DNA from: Pseudomonadaceae bacterium
GTDB lineage: Bacteria; Pseudomonadota; Gammaproteobacteria; Pseudomonadales; Azotimanducaceae
Assembly (NCBI GenBank): GCA_024743175.1
Contig: JANSXA010000003.1
Span: 62,001 to 126,000, forward strand
Reading direction: 5' to 3'
Length of the DNA stretch: 64,000 bases
Both the position numbers and the translations under genes were made by a program. Below are positions 54,681 through 64,000 of this stretch, one piece after another (positions within the stretch are counted from its first letter, which is position 1; every line of letters begins with the position of its first letter). The notes beneath the pieces are model-generated. The model ran no database searches, had not been told where the DNA came from, and saw only the letters and a program-made list of their open reading frames with translations.

Positions 54681-56067
54681 TTTCACTGTGTCGTGCGCGG
54701 CTGAGCGTGATTTTGCGCGAAAAGAAATAGGGCACCAGTAAAGACAAGGCAATACATGGACCCATCACTATGCCCAGGTTGAAGATGATATCTGCCTCTA
54801 CGGTACCTGGTGCCGCCCCTACCGGTAAACGGATCAGATCAATAACAACGCCGCCGACAAGACTGCCAAACCCGGTAACAAACTTTATGGAAAAGCCCTG
54901 TGCGGCAAAGAAAACCCCTTCCTGCCGCTTGTGTGTCAGATATTCCTGTTCATCTGTAATGTCGGCAATAACCGATGCAGAGACGGTTTGAAACCAGATC
55001 ACCAGTGCTGAAGAAATGCCCACTTGAGCGGTTACTATATAGAAAATTGCATCTGTTCCGTTGCTCGGAATCCAATCCAGCAATCGGCCGGGAATCAACC
55101 ACAGCGTGTTAATCACCAGACCGATGATGCAGATGTTCAGCACGGTCTGCTTTTCAATACGCTCGTTCAGCCAGTTCATCATCAGCGTCATGACAGCGAT
55201 GGGTACAACAACCAGCAGCGTGAGTACAGCCAGTTGGGCTGTGGTGAATTCCCAGAAGTACGTGTTCAGGTGTGTGCCCAGTGCGCCATTCAATCCGGTA
55301 GCAACACCCAGCGTTAACATGACAAAGAACAGGTATTTGAAATTGCTGTTCTTAAAGGCGATGGTTAAATCTTCAGCTAACTGTTTGAGTGAGAAGGCAT
55401 TGCCAACGTTGGCCTGAGGTAAAAAGGGGATGCGCTTGCGGGTTACCACCAGGACCAGTGTAGTGAAAATGGCCACCACGGCAAAAGACACCGTTCCCCA
55501 TAGGTGATAGTTGGCCGTAATCAATCGTCCATCAACACCCTCACTGGTATCAAATACAAAATACCAGGCACCGGCGGTGAGTAGAATACCAGCCAGCCAG
55601 CCAAAAAGAGTGCGCGCGCCGGCGATTTTAGAGCGCTCAAGGTAGTCGTTGGAGAGTTCTGCGCCCAGGGCGAGATAAGGCACGGTGAAAAGCGTTATGA
55701 AGGTGCGCAGCGCAATACATACGCCCAACATCCAGAGGAAAAGACCCATCTGCCCCAGGCCTTCCGGCACGCTGAATAAAAGGTAAAGTGAAGCCGCTAA
55801 TGGAATGCCGCTGGCGGCCATCAGGGGATGACGGCGTCCCCAGCGGCTACGCAAATTATCTGAAAACGAGCCAATAATCGGGTCTGTAAGGGCATCCCAG
55901 GCCAGAGCAATGAATAACACTACCCCGGCGAGGGTGCCGCTCAATCCAACTACGCTGACGTAGTAGAAGAGAACAAATGAGCCAAATGCCACATCTTTCG
56001 TTGTGAACGATAAGACCCCAGTGGCGTAACCTAATCGCGTCCAACGAGTAACGGCAGGTGTCGACAT
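54592..56067 (-). CDS. GPH/MFS-type sodium- or proton-coupled transporter
   Basis: A 491-residue membrane protein with about 12 hydrophobic helices. DALTDPIIGSFSDNLRSRWGRRHPLM after the second helix is the cation-binding signature of the glycoside-pentoside-hexuronide family. Substrate unknown; sugars or similar organic solutes are usual. The C-terminal about 30 residues (proline-rich, after SRARHSEIRSLLDARGH) are encoded in the overlap with the RNase J-like gene. Confidence 0.9.
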   Translation of the reverse strand: MSTPAVTRWTRLGYATGVLSFTTKDVAFGSFVLFYYVSVVGLSGTLAGVVLFIALAWDALTDPIIGSFSDNLRSRWGRRHPLMAASGIPLAASLYLLFSVPEGLGQMGLFLWMLGVCIALRTFITLFTVPYLALGAELSNDYLERSKIAGARTLFGWLAGILLTAGAWYFVFDTSEGVDGRLITANYHLWGTVSFAVVAIFTTLVLVVTRKRIPFLPQANVGNAFSLKQLAEDLTIAFKNSNFKYLFFVMLTLGVATGLNGALGTHLNTYFWEFTTAQLAVLTLLVVVPIAVMTLMMNWLNERIEKQTVLNICIIGLVINTLWLIPGRLLDWIPSNGTDAIFYIVTAQVGISSALVIWFQTVSASVIADITDEQEYLTHKRQEGVFFAAQGFSIKFVTGFGSLVGGVVIDLIRLPVGAAPGTVEADIIFNLGIVMGPCIALSLLVPYFFSRKITLSRARHSEIRSLLDARGHTPDAPPRQNPDASPEQAPA

Positions 56068-56124
56068 AGGCTCATGGCGATATCAAAAATGATAGTCGAC
56101 TATATCGAATAAAAGAGCCGAAAC

Positions 56125-56685
56125 CTACCCAGCTTTTGACAGGCTTTCGGTCTCCGGGTGGTCTTTCAACCAGGCCAGCACGTTGTCAGCATCGGACACT
56201 TCGAAGGGGTCTGTTGCACAGTTGTCTTCGAAACCAGGCTCGATGAACATCTGCTCAATTTCGCCGTTATTGACAACCATGGCATAACGCCAGGATCGAG
56301 GCCCAAAGCCCAGGTTTCCCTTGTCGACCAGCATGCCCATTTTACGGGTGAATTCGCCGTTGCCGTCAGGCAGCATTTTGACCTTTTCGGCGCCCAGGTG
56401 GCGACCCCACTGATACATGACAAATGCATCGTTCACAGACAGGCAGTAGATGTCGTCTACACCCTGGGCTTTGAAGTCGTCATACAGCGCTTCGTAGCGC
56501 GGCAGATGAGTTGTTGAACAGGTCGGTGTGAAGGCACCGGGCAGCGCGAGGACAACAATTCTTCGGTTCTCGAAGATCTCGTAAGCGCTGACTTCCTGCC
56601 AGCGGAAGGGGTTGTCTCCGCCGATAGATTCGTCGCGCACACGGGTCTTGAAGGTCGCGTTTGGTACGTGGTTGTTTGAGTACAT
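56125..56685 (-). CDS. Peroxiredoxin, Prx5 type
   Basis: A 186-residue thiol peroxidase. LPGAFTPTCSTTHLP carries the peroxidatic Cys near residue 60, with a second Cys further on (EDNCATDPFEV). The short form, without a C-terminal glutaredoxin domain, reduces hydroperoxides. It stands alone on the minus strand between the SDR and transporter genes. Confidence 0.93.
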   Translation of the reverse strand: MYSNNHVPNATFKTRVRDESIGGDNPFRWQEVSAYEIFENRRIVVLALPGAFTPTCSTTHLPRYEALYDDFKAQGVDDIYCLSVNDAFVMYQWGRHLGAEKVKMLPDGNGEFTRKMGMLVDKGNLGFGPRSWRYAMVVNNGEIEQMFIEPGFEDNCATDPFEVSDADNVLAWLKDHPETESLSKAG

Positions 56686-56789
56686 ATTCCTGTCTCTTCC
56701 GTAGTGATTTGAGAGACATGATAGCGCCCGCGCAAAATAGTTCTAATTGATTATTTTTATCTGAATGATAGAGATTAACAATCGATAAA

Positions 56790-57569
56790 TCAGGCGGATA
56801 ATCCGCCGTCGATAACCAGTTCCGTGCCTGTGATATATCTCGACTCGTCACTGGCCAGAAACAGCACGCCATTGGCGATATCCAGCGGATAGCCGACCTC
56901 ACCGGTAGGCACGCCCAGCGTTGCCATGGCTTCAACATCGACTGCGTTCTCACCTTCTTCCAGGAATTCGGGATTAACCTTGGTCCAGATTGGTGTATCG
57001 ATGACGCCGGGATGCACCGAATTCACCCGGATCGGCCAGCGGGATTGGGCACACTCCAGAGCAACTCCCTTGGTCAGCAGACGTACGCCGCCTTTGGTTG
57101 CGTTGTAAGCCGCCAGGTTAGCAGCGCCCTTCAGGCCGGCAACGGAAGACATGTTTATGATTGAGCCGCTACCGGAGTCGCGCATTGCCGGAATAGCATG
57201 TTTTATGCCGAGAAAAACACCATCAAGATTGATGGCCTGTTGGCGCTGCCAGTCTTCCAGGGCCATCTCTACGATACTACCGCCAATACCTATGCCAGCG
57301 TTATTGACCAGAATGTGCAGGCCACCATGACGCGCCACCGTTTGCTCGACAACATTTACCCAATCACTTTCAAGGGTGACGTCGTGTTCCATAAACTCAG
57401 CCTTGGCGCCGGTTTTAACAATGCTCGCCACGGTCTGTTCACCCAGGGTTGTATCGATATCGGTGACGACAACCGTGGCACCCTCTGCGCTCAGACGTTC
57501 GGCACAGCCTCGCCCAATACCTGATGCCCCGCCAGTGATAATGGCTACTTTTCCAGCAATTCTACCCAT
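56790..57569 (-). CDS. Short-chain dehydrogenase/reductase
   Basis: A 259-residue classical SDR with TGGASGIGRG near residue 13, NNAGIG, and catalytic Ser and YNATK, then PIRVNSVHPGVIDTPIW. NAD(P)-dependent oxidation of an alcohol or hydroxy-acyl substrate. It lies 21 bases downstream of the sugar-dehydrogenase gene on the same strand, so possibly one unit. Confidence 0.92.
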   Translation of the reverse strand: MGRIAGKVAIITGGASGIGRGCAERLSAEGATVVVTDIDTTLGEQTVASIVKTGAKAEFMEHDVTLESDWVNVVEQTVARHGGLHILVNNAGIGIGGSIVEMALEDWQRQQAINLDGVFLGIKHAIPAMRDSGSGSIINMSSVAGLKGAANLAAYNATKGGVRLLTKGVALECAQSRWPIRVNSVHPGVIDTPIWTKVNPEFLEEGENAVDVEAMATLGVPTGEVGYPLDIANGVLFLASDESRYITGTELVIDGGLSA

Positions 57570-57590
57570 ATTCCTCTCCCTGTCGTTGTT

Positions 57591-59153
57591 CTAAGGTGCC
57601 GCAGCAGTGGCCTGCTGCTCCAACAGTGCAGGACTGACCCGCACAATTCTGCCACCACTGGCGTGTTCTAAAAGCAGCAGAATGTGGCCATTGTGGTCTA
57701 CTTCGATATCCCGCACGCGTGCCAGATCCTTGATCAGCAGTTCCTGCTCAACCAGTTTATTGTCCTCTATTTTCATGCGATACACGTCAGCGGCTTTGAG
57801 GGACCCGATCAGAAACTGGTGTTTCCAGGCTGGAAAGGCGTCTGCCTCGTAGAGTACAAAGCTGGATACGGCAGGTGAGGGCGTTAAGTCTACGATGGGT
57901 TGATCAATATCTTTGAGCTCCAACTCGATGCCCTGTTTCGTGCCCCAGCTGACCTGTGAACCGTTGTAATTCTGGCCTTTGGAAAAGGCGGGCCAGCCAT
58001 AGTTGTGCCCCGGCAGGAGCAGGTTGACCTCGTCACCTCCGCGGGGTCCATGCTCAGTTTCCCAGAGCTTTCGTTCTATCGGGTCAAATTCCAAACCCTG
58101 GGGTGAGCGGTGACCGTAACTCCATATGGCTTTGTTGGCAGTAGGGTGATTTATAAAAGGATTATCTGCGGGTATCCGTCCATCATCATGCAGGCGAAGA
58201 ATTTTTCCGTGGGGTGCGCTCAGGTCCTGAATCAGGTCAATACTCTGCATACCGATGCTGAGGAAGACAAAACCATCCGGGTCAAAGGCTATTCTGCCGC
58301 CGGCGGCAACGTCCGAAGCGGGGGAGTAGTGAGCCAGGTCAGCTTTCCAGATAGTTTCTTCGTCCACCCAGCGGTTGTTTTCTATGCGGCCTCTGACAAG
58401 TGCATTCATGGAAACCGGGCGCTGCATCTCTATGCTGATGTCATTACAGCCTTCACAACGATCGGTGTAGTGCAGATAGACCCAGCCATTGTTCGCATAG
58501 TTCGGGTGCAGGGCGACATCCAGCAACCACCCCATACCATACTCCAGACCGCCTCCGCCTTTGCGCGCATCTCCAAACGTTGCAGGTGTGCCTGTAATCA
58601 GTGGAGATAAGCTGCCGTCGACACCTACGATCCGTAACCCACGCATTTTTTCTGTGACCAGAATCTGTCCGTCCGGCGTGGGTGCAATAGAAAACGGCAG
58701 CGGATCGATGTGGTCAGCAACCGTTGTGAAGACAAAGTTGTGATATTCACTGGGTTGTACGGCGGTGGGAATGCGCAGTTCGCTGTCAATTTTGAAATCG
58801 GAATACAATAAACCGCTGCGGTTCTCAGATATCCATAAGGCCAGACTTTTGATCTGCTCGTGTGTCAGGATATCCTGCCAGGCGGGCATGCCCTGGGTGG
58901 GAAAACCGTCGCTGATGCTGGTGATCAGCTGTTCCACCTCTTGTCCATGTTTGAGCTCAACACCGAGTAGTGGCGCGCCCTGGGCAGCACCCTCGAGTTG
59001 CGCGCCGTGGCACACTGCGCAGTTGGCAGCGTACAAATCACCAAATTCTGAACCCGCCTCGGCCGCATACAGTTGGTAGGGGCTGATCACACCCAGAAGC
59101 GCAATCAACAGCGGTACAAAGCCAGTCATTGGCTTGCGTGCAAAATTTCTCAT
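57591..59153 (-). CDS. Cytochrome c-PQQ glucose/sugar dehydrogenase fusion
   Basis: About 520 residues: signal peptide, an N-terminal cytochrome c domain with CAVCH and the Met ligand in GMPAW, then a six-bladed PQQ-dependent sugar dehydrogenase (YliI/soluble GDH type) with RDIEVD-type blades, HGPRGGDEVNLLLPGHNYGWP and VTEKMRG. The fused cytochrome would take electrons directly from PQQ. ATG 59153 begins the signal peptide; earlier Met codons belong to a non-coding extension. Confidence 0.9.
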   Translation of the reverse strand: MRNFARKPMTGFVPLLIALLGVISPYQLYAAEAGSEFGDLYAANCAVCHGAQLEGAAQGAPLLGVELKHGQEVEQLITSISDGFPTQGMPAWQDILTHEQIKSLALWISENRSGLLYSDFKIDSELRIPTAVQPSEYHNFVFTTVADHIDPLPFSIAPTPDGQILVTEKMRGLRIVGVDGSLSPLITGTPATFGDARKGGGGLEYGMGWLLDVALHPNYANNGWVYLHYTDRCEGCNDISIEMQRPVSMNALVRGRIENNRWVDEETIWKADLAHYSPASDVAAGGRIAFDPDGFVFLSIGMQSIDLIQDLSAPHGKILRLHDDGRIPADNPFINHPTANKAIWSYGHRSPQGLEFDPIERKLWETEHGPRGGDEVNLLLPGHNYGWPAFSKGQNYNGSQVSWGTKQGIELELKDIDQPIVDLTPSPAVSSFVLYEADAFPAWKHQFLIGSLKAADVYRMKIEDNKLVEQELLIKDLARVRDIEVDHNGHILLLLEHASGGRIVRVSPALLEQQATAAAP

Positions 59154-59224
59154 GATGTTCCCCTCTCCTGCAGGAAGACTACCGCTTCCGGAGAGGTGTG
59201 CCAATCATGAGCAGGTTGCATTTT

Positions 59225-60436
59225 TTACAGGTGTTGTGTGAAAAACGAGGTTGTTTCGTTCACAGCCTGAGCGGTGAGTTCGGCTTCGTTACTGAACAGC
59301 CCCAGGCCATGATCTGCCCCTTCAACAACGTAGATCTGGCGGGAAGAGGCACGGGTCGCCTTTTTGTAGACAGCTTGCGGTACAGCAGGCTTGACCACCT
59401 GATCGAGGCTGCCATACAGAACAAACATATCGCCACTGAACTCATTGACTGCAGAACTGGGTCTGGAGTTTTCAATATCGGTGAAAAATTGCCGGCCGAG
59501 AAGCTGTTGCTGTCCCCATGCTGTGGTGAAAGGCACGGCGCCATCGTCTTCAGCGCGGGCTTTCATCTGCGCGTAAGAGGACTGACCGCCTAACGCATTG
59601 ATCATAGAGCTTGCGCCATCCGTGGCTGCCGGTGCCCACAGCGCCATGGTTTTAACCGGTGTTGTCTGGCTGTAGAGCAAAGCCAGGCGGCCGCCCATGC
59701 TGAACCCCAGTAAACCGATGCGTGTCGGGTCAATATCCAGTTCAGATTGTGCGTATCGGTGTGCGGACTCAATGTCCGCCAACATATTAGTTAAGTTGTT
59801 TTGAGAGAAAGATTCTCGACTGTCTCCGCAGCCGGGAAAATCCATACGCACGCTGGCAATTCCCCGTTCGGCCAGGACCTCGGCCACCTGAGTAAAGCCG
59901 CCCGCTTCATGGCGCGTACCGCCATGACCGTGAATGAGAATCACCAGCGGTAGTGGCTTTTTGCGCGCAGCGGGCTGCACCAGAGTAATGGGAATAGAGG
60001 TGTTTCTCGATTCAATCCATAAGTCGCGGCTCCGCTCGACTGGCTTTGCTGTAAAGCAGTCGAAACTCAAAGGGTGTCTGACACGTGTTGCTACATTCTG
60101 CAGCAGGCAGACTTCCTGGATTGTGATCAGCTGAAACCTGGGCGGGGGTTCGATACTGCGGCCGCTGGCGATTTTCCCCTGAGGTGTATTGGCAAGCGCG
60201 GGTGCCAGAACAAGAATCGGGCTGTCCTGAAATGCACTTGCGGATAACAGCGGTGCTGCGTTCAGGCCTAAATCCTGCTGAATGACGCCTGCAACTTCCT
60301 GGATCTGGTTGTCATTCAGCTCTTCGATATAAGCCGCCTGATAGTCCTCAGGCGCAACCTGGCAGGCCGAAACGAGCAGCCCCACGCACAACAGGCTCAC
60401 ACACCGCAGGCACGCAACCCACCGCAGAGCGCTCAT
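59225..60436 (-). CDS. Lipoprotein alpha/beta hydrolase
   Basis: About 403 residues from ATG 60436: lipoprotein signal with lipobox VSAC, a 100-residue spacer, then an alpha/beta hydrolase with VILIHGHGGTRHE (oxyanion), LLGFSMGGRLAL (nucleophile Ser) and VVEGADHGLG (His). The ATG overlaps the protease stop by four bases (ATGA), indicating coupled translation. An outer-membrane esterase or peptidase is the likely role. Confidence 0.87.
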   Translation of the reverse strand: MSALRWVACLRCVSLLCVGLLVSACQVAPEDYQAAYIEELNDNQIQEVAGVIQQDLGLNAAPLLSASAFQDSPILVLAPALANTPQGKIASGRSIEPPPRFQLITIQEVCLLQNVATRVRHPLSFDCFTAKPVERSRDLWIESRNTSIPITLVQPAARKKPLPLVILIHGHGGTRHEAGGFTQVAEVLAERGIASVRMDFPGCGDSRESFSQNNLTNMLADIESAHRYAQSELDIDPTRIGLLGFSMGGRLALLYSQTTPVKTMALWAPAATDGASSMINALGGQSSYAQMKARAEDDGAVPFTTAWGQQQLLGRQFFTDIENSRPSSAVNEFSGDMFVLYGSLDQVVKPAVPQAVYKKATRASSRQIYVVEGADHGLGLFSNEAELTAQAVNETTSFFTQHL

Positions 60437-62007
60437 CTGTCGATGACCATGCCGGGCATCCGGTCTCGTTTCTGCAAGGCTATGCCACCCGAGGGCTGCA
60501 GGCTGAGCGCTTTGGTTCTGCTGCTGGCTGTGCGAACCGGAACCACACACTGTCCGGTGGCAATGTAGTCCAGCGCTGTACTCAGACGAGCTTCAGTTGG
60601 GTCTCCCAGTGCTCGACTGTAATCGTCAGCCACTTCACAGCCACGTACTTCAACAGTTTCAACGGGGTTTTCACTGGGGATAAAGCCGTCTGCGTAATCA
60701 CCAAACCCGAGTGCATTAACGCCGCGGAACTGGATGGTGAAGTAGGTCGTGCCGCAGTTGTCGGTGGGATAAAACCCATACGGCTTGCCGCAGGTGGTTT
60801 CGCCGATGAGAATCACTTCGACGTTGATTCCGCGCAGCCCGTTGATGATGGCTTCACTGGCTGAACAGGTATCTGCGCTGGACAGAATAAATACCCGGTT
60901 CAAGTTAATACTGGGCAGCGGATTACCCGCGGCTAACGAAAATCCCTGGGTCACCTCATGGAATGCGGTAGGTGCCAGTGCTTGGCCTGTCACGGGGTTA
61001 ATGGTGGGGTATTTGTCGTTAAACTGGGTTTCATCAAAGGTGCGCCCGGATGCCGCAGAAGGGCCGGCAACCATGTAGCTGAGCTGGTTGGCAATATCCA
61101 GAAAGCCGCCGCCGTTGTAACGCAGATCAAGAATCAGATCGGTAACGCCTGCGGTCTCAAAGTCTTCAATCGCGGCGACCAGGGCTGCCTCTGCAGGTGC
61201 GATATGGGTGGTGAACAACAGATAGCCAACAGGGCCACTGCTGGTCTGAAATACGTCGGTTACCGGAGTCGGGTTCTGGGTGATTGACGCTGAAACAAGG
61301 TCTACGTCACGCACGTTGCTCTCGTCAAAGTCCGATATGCGCAGCCGGGTGCTGTTACCGGTACTGGATGGGAACAGACCTTCGTTTAAGACATCTACAC
61401 CAGCCTGTGTATTGTCGTTAACTGCATCTACTCCGTCGACCAGCAAGATCCTGGAACCGCGAGTGATGCCTGCCTGATCAGCAGGCGAGCTTGGCTCAAC
61501 AAACGCAACAACAATTTCTCGCGGGGGCGTGGCCCTGATCAGAATGAACTCAGCACCATATCCGGCACTGACGCCAGACTGGCTCAGTGCCTGCCAGGCT
61601 TCGGTGTCAAAGGTGAAATGAAACTGATCCTTGCGCGCCCCGGAAGGTGTCAGTTCGTTCGTCTGCATCAGGTCGAAGTAATCGAGGGGGTCATCAAATG
61701 TTTGCGGATCAATATCTACAATTTCGTCATACCAGAGGTATAAATCGTGGCTCCAGGCGCGCAGCCACTCATTTTCGTCAAAAGCGTTACCCTGGGTATC
61801 GTTAAATCCGCCGCTGTTGCGCGGATTAAGACAGATGTTGGCAAAAAGGTCCGGGTCGCTGAAAATGCCGCGTTCAAAATCTGTTTGCGCGCTAGGGGGT
61901 GGAGGAGGAGGGGTGCCGCCGCCATTGCCACCACCACCACCGCCGCCACCGCCACAGGCGCTGAGGGCGAGGGAGACGGATACAAGCAAAACAACTTTGA
62001 ACAACAT
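60433..62007 (-). CDS. S41-family peptidase lipoprotein with PDZ domain
   Basis: About 524 residues: lipoprotein signal (LSAC), a Gly/Pro linker (nine Gly, Asn, three Gly, six Pro), a PDZ domain with SSPADQAGITRGSRIL, and an S41 protease core with FILSSADTCSASEAI (catalytic Ser) and GETTCGKPYG (Lys). It resembles tail-specific proteases of the periplasm. ATG 62007 is used because the signal starts there. It is co-translated with the downstream hydrolase, suggesting they act on the same envelope substrate. Confidence 0.88.
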   Translation of the reverse strand: MLFKVVLLVSVSLALSACGGGGGGGGGNGGGTPPPPPPSAQTDFERGIFSDPDLFANICLNPRNSGGFNDTQGNAFDENEWLRAWSHDLYLWYDEIVDIDPQTFDDPLDYFDLMQTNELTPSGARKDQFHFTFDTEAWQALSQSGVSAGYGAEFILIRATPPREIVVAFVEPSSPADQAGITRGSRILLVDGVDAVNDNTQAGVDVLNEGLFPSSTGNSTRLRISDFDESNVRDVDLVSASITQNPTPVTDVFQTSSGPVGYLLFTTHIAPAEAALVAAIEDFETAGVTDLILDLRYNGGGFLDIANQLSYMVAGPSAASGRTFDETQFNDKYPTINPVTGQALAPTAFHEVTQGFSLAAGNPLPSINLNRVFILSSADTCSASEAIINGLRGINVEVILIGETTCGKPYGFYPTDNCGTTYFTIQFRGVNALGFGDYADGFIPSENPVETVEVRGCEVADDYSRALGDPTEARLSTALDYIATGQCVVPVRTASSRTKALSLQPSGGIALQKRDRMPGMVIDR

Positions 62008-62045
62008 ATGAGCCTGCCGGTTTCTGATTTTGAATGGGTTGTGGT

Positions 62046-63101
62046 TTATGTGCGTCCGATCGCTTGTTCGGATAATGTCAGCGCTCGATCGATGCGGTTG
62101 CGCATTTCTTCGAGGTCTATGCCTTCCGTACTTTTCTTGCCTTCGCAATAGCGTGCATAAACACCGTGCACAATTGCTGCAGTTTTCCAGCGATTGAAGG
62201 CAGTGTAGTAATTCAATCGAGATAAATCTCGACCGGTTTTTTCAGCATAACGGTCTGCCAGCTCAGTTCGCGTCGGAAAGCCGGGCGGCGCCGTCGCGGC
62301 TTCCGGTGGAATCGGCTCTGCATCTGTCGGATCCGGCCAGGCATTTAATGCATAGGCAAGATCAGCCAACGGATCTCCTAAGGTGGAAATCTCCCAGTCT
62401 ACAACTGCCGCAATGGTGTGATCCGGGCCAATCAGAACGTTGTGCAGACCATAGTCTCCATGTACCACGCGTGCAGGCCCCTGGTCGGGCATATGGTCCA
62501 AGAAGTACTGCTGCAACTCATGCGCACGTGGGTCGTCGTAATCTGCCGGCTCAACGGATGAGGTCCATGACCGATACCAGGTCTTGAGCTGGCGCCCGAC
62601 GTAATTCTCTTTTTTACCCAGCTCGCTCAGCCCGACTTCGTCTGGGTCTACTGCGTGCAGTTGTGCCAGGACATCGATAAACGACAAAGCCATTTTACGG
62701 CGCTGTGATTCAGGCACCCACTGACGTGTATCGTCGGAGGTGTAAAGGGGGTGTCCATTAACGTGGCCCATGACATAGAACCAGGCTCCCGTCACTTCCG
62801 GATCTTCACAGAAACCGTAGGCGGCGGGCACCGGCACGTCGGTTTTCCCCAGCGCAGAGATCAGTGCCCATTCCCTCGACATGTCATGGGCTTTAGGCAA
62901 CAGCTGCCCCTGGGGCGGGCGCCGGATAACGGCAAGTGCACCGCGGCTGTCTTCCAGTTGATAGGTTAAGTTGGAATGCCCGCCTTCAAGGCGGGTCCAT
63001 TTGAACGGAGGTTGAAGGTCAGCCACGTGCTGGCGAATCCAGTCTTCCACCGCGCCAACGTTATAACCCTCCGGGTGAGTTTCTGCTTGAGTCTCTGTCA
63101 T
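62046..63101 (-). CDS. Phosphotransferase family protein (ACAD10/APH-like)
   Basis: A 351-residue kinase-fold protein. VVHGDYGLHNVLIG (catalytic HxD...N) and AAVVDWEISTLGDPLADLAY are as in the phosphotransferase half of ACAD10/ACAD11, which phosphorylates 4-hydroxyacyl-CoA. It lies 9 bases downstream of an acyl-CoA dehydrogenase gene, the bacterial equivalent of that pairing. Role in 4-hydroxy acid degradation is inferred. Confidence 0.9.
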   Translation of the reverse strand: MTETQAETHPEGYNVGAVEDWIRQHVADLQPPFKWTRLEGGHSNLTYQLEDSRGALAVIRRPPQGQLLPKAHDMSREWALISALGKTDVPVPAAYGFCEDPEVTGAWFYVMGHVNGHPLYTSDDTRQWVPESQRRKMALSFIDVLAQLHAVDPDEVGLSELGKKENYVGRQLKTWYRSWTSSVEPADYDDPRAHELQQYFLDHMPDQGPARVVHGDYGLHNVLIGPDHTIAAVVDWEISTLGDPLADLAYALNAWPDPTDAEPIPPEAATAPPGFPTRTELADRYAEKTGRDLSRLNYYTAFNRWKTAAIVHGVYARYCEGKKSTEGIDLEEMRNRIDRALTLSEQAIGRT

Positions 63102-63110
63102 GATGTGGCG

Positions 63111-64000
63111 CTACCAGAGATCATATTTTTGCAGTTCCGCACGCCCAACCACCATGTGGTGTACTTCATCAGGGCCATCAGCAAAGCGCAGGTGCCGCAT
63201 ATCTGTATACAGGCCGGCCAGCGGGGTCCATTGGGACACACCGGCAGCGCCGTGAATCTGAATCGCCTGGTCAATAATCTCACAGACTTTTTCCGGCACC
63301 ATGGCTTTCACAGCGCTGACATAAACACGGGCTTCTTTATTACCCAATACGTCCATCGCTTTAGCGGCCTGCAGTACAGATAAACGCATGGCGTTTATCT
63401 CGATCCGCGCACGGGAGATCATCTCAATGTTTTTGCCCAGCTTGGCGATAGGTTTTCCGAATGCAGTCCGGCTGCCGGCACGTTTAACCAGCAGTTCCAG
63501 CGCCAGTTCCGCTTTACCGATGGAACGCATGCAGTGGTGAATACGGCCAGGCCCGAGACGCAGCTGAGAGATCTCAAAACCACGTCCTTCACCCAGCAGG
63601 ATGTTTTCTTTCGGTACCCGCACGTTGTTGAACTTCAGGTGCATGTGACCCCGGGGTGCATGGTCTTCACCAAAAACTTCCATGCCACCGAGAATTTCAA
63701 CTCCGGGTGTATCGATGGGCACCAGAATCTGTGATTGCTGGCGGCTGGGCGCTGCATCCGGGCTGGTTTTAACCATGGTGATCATGATCTTGCAACGTGG
63801 GTCGCCAGCGCCGGAGATGTAGTATTTCTCGCCGTTGATCACCCACTCATCACCCTCAAGCACTGCACTGGTACTGATATTTTTTGCATCAGAAGAGGGC
63901 AGCGCAGGCTCGGTCATCGCGTAAGCAGAGCGGATCTCACCGTCAAGCAGCGGTTGCAGCCACTGTTTCTTCTGTGCTTCGGTGCCTACCCGTTCCAGTA
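63111..64000 (-). CDS. Acyl-CoA dehydrogenase, ACAD10/11-type, 5' end outside window
   Basis: At least 295 residues, open to the right edge. AYAMTEPALPSSDAKN and WVINGEKYYISGAGDPRCK are the FAD-domain motifs; GRGFEISQLRLGPGRIHHCMR and the C-terminal IQIHGAAGVSQWTPLAGLY with RFADGPDEVH complete the family pattern. The length so far and the adjacent phosphotransferase indicate the ACAD10/11 type. The N-terminal domain lies beyond 64000. Confidence 0.92.
   Translation of the reverse strand, partial: LERVGTEAQKKQWLQPLLDGEIRSAYAMTEPALPSSDAKNISTSAVLEGDEWVINGEKYYISGAGDPRCKIMITMVKTSPDAAPSRQQSQILVPIDTPGVEILGGMEVFGEDHAPRGHMHLKFNNVRVPKENILLGEGRGFEISQLRLGPGRIHHCMRSIGKAELALELLVKRAGSRTAFGKPIAKLGKNIEMISRARIEINAMRLSVLQAAKAMDVLGNKEARVYVSAVKAMVPEKVCEIIDQAIQIHGAAGVSQWTPLAGLYTDMRHLRFADGPDEVHHMVVGRAELQKYDLW

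Overview
The window looks like a chromosomal segment of a Gram-negative, probably marine gammaproteobacterium. Supporting this are a cobalamin-riboswitch-controlled TonB receptor, a sodium:solute symporter with a DUF4212 subunit, an Lpp/OprI-like alanine-zipper lipoprotein, a lipocalin lipoprotein and many exported PQQ and cytochrome proteins. Taxonomy is inferred from gene style only; no rRNA or tRNA was found. LEFT PART (1 to about 28.4 kb) is a dense catabolic island for a ring compound. It holds a CYP153-like P450, two Baeyer-Villiger-type monooxygenases, an HSL-family esterase/lactonase, two paralogous amidohydrolases, a metallo-beta-lactamase-fold hydrolase, an NTF2-like protein and TetR and MarR regulators. 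Its core (14.5-19.3 kb) matches cyclohexanecarboxyl-CoA degradation: BadI-like ring-cleaving hydrolase, AliB-like dehydrogenase, a hydratase in the BadK position and a BadH-like dehydrogenase, with a Rieske oxygenase embedded between them. It is followed by an Ltp2-like thiolase plus DUF35 protein (probable retro-aldol lyase pair), a MaoC-type hydratase and a PECR-like reductase, and then by hydratases, an amidohydrolase and a nitronate monooxygenase on the other strand. The inferred logic is hydroxylation, ring oxygenation to lactones, hydrolysis, then CoA-dependent ring opening and beta-oxidation; the substrate (cycloalkane, naphthenic acid, terpenoid or steroid-like) is not determined. A recurrent 14-bp palindrome, consensus GTAAGTATACTTAC, lies upstream of almost every transcription unit in this part and was not seen in the right part, so these genes appear to form one regulon. 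The island is also damaged: three genes carry a single in-frame stop (one TAA, one TAG, one TGA), a luciferase-like monooxygenase has two frame-breaking deletions, an SDR survives only as a frameshifted N-terminus at a ten-base homopolymer, and an acyl-CoA dehydrogenase only as a C-terminus. RIGHT PART (about 28.7 to 64 kb) is less specialised and its genes look intact. It contains an exported redoxin/cytochrome/copper-monooxygenase-like protein, the DUF4212/symporter pair, a Tat-exported dienelactone hydrolase, a B12 riboswitch with BtuB, a lipase, an amidase, DUF6134 plus lipocalin, a GST, an outer-membrane barrel, a PyrD-PyrK fusion, a PhyH dioxygenase, a double CaiB CoA-transferase, an L,D-transpeptidase, an Lpp-like lipoprotein, two further flavin monooxygenases, an RNase J-like protein, a GPH transporter, a peroxiredoxin, an SDR, a cytochrome c/PQQ sugar dehydrogenase, a lipoprotein hydrolase coupled to an S41 protease, and an ACAD10-like phosphotransferase/acyl-CoA dehydrogenase pair that leaves the window.
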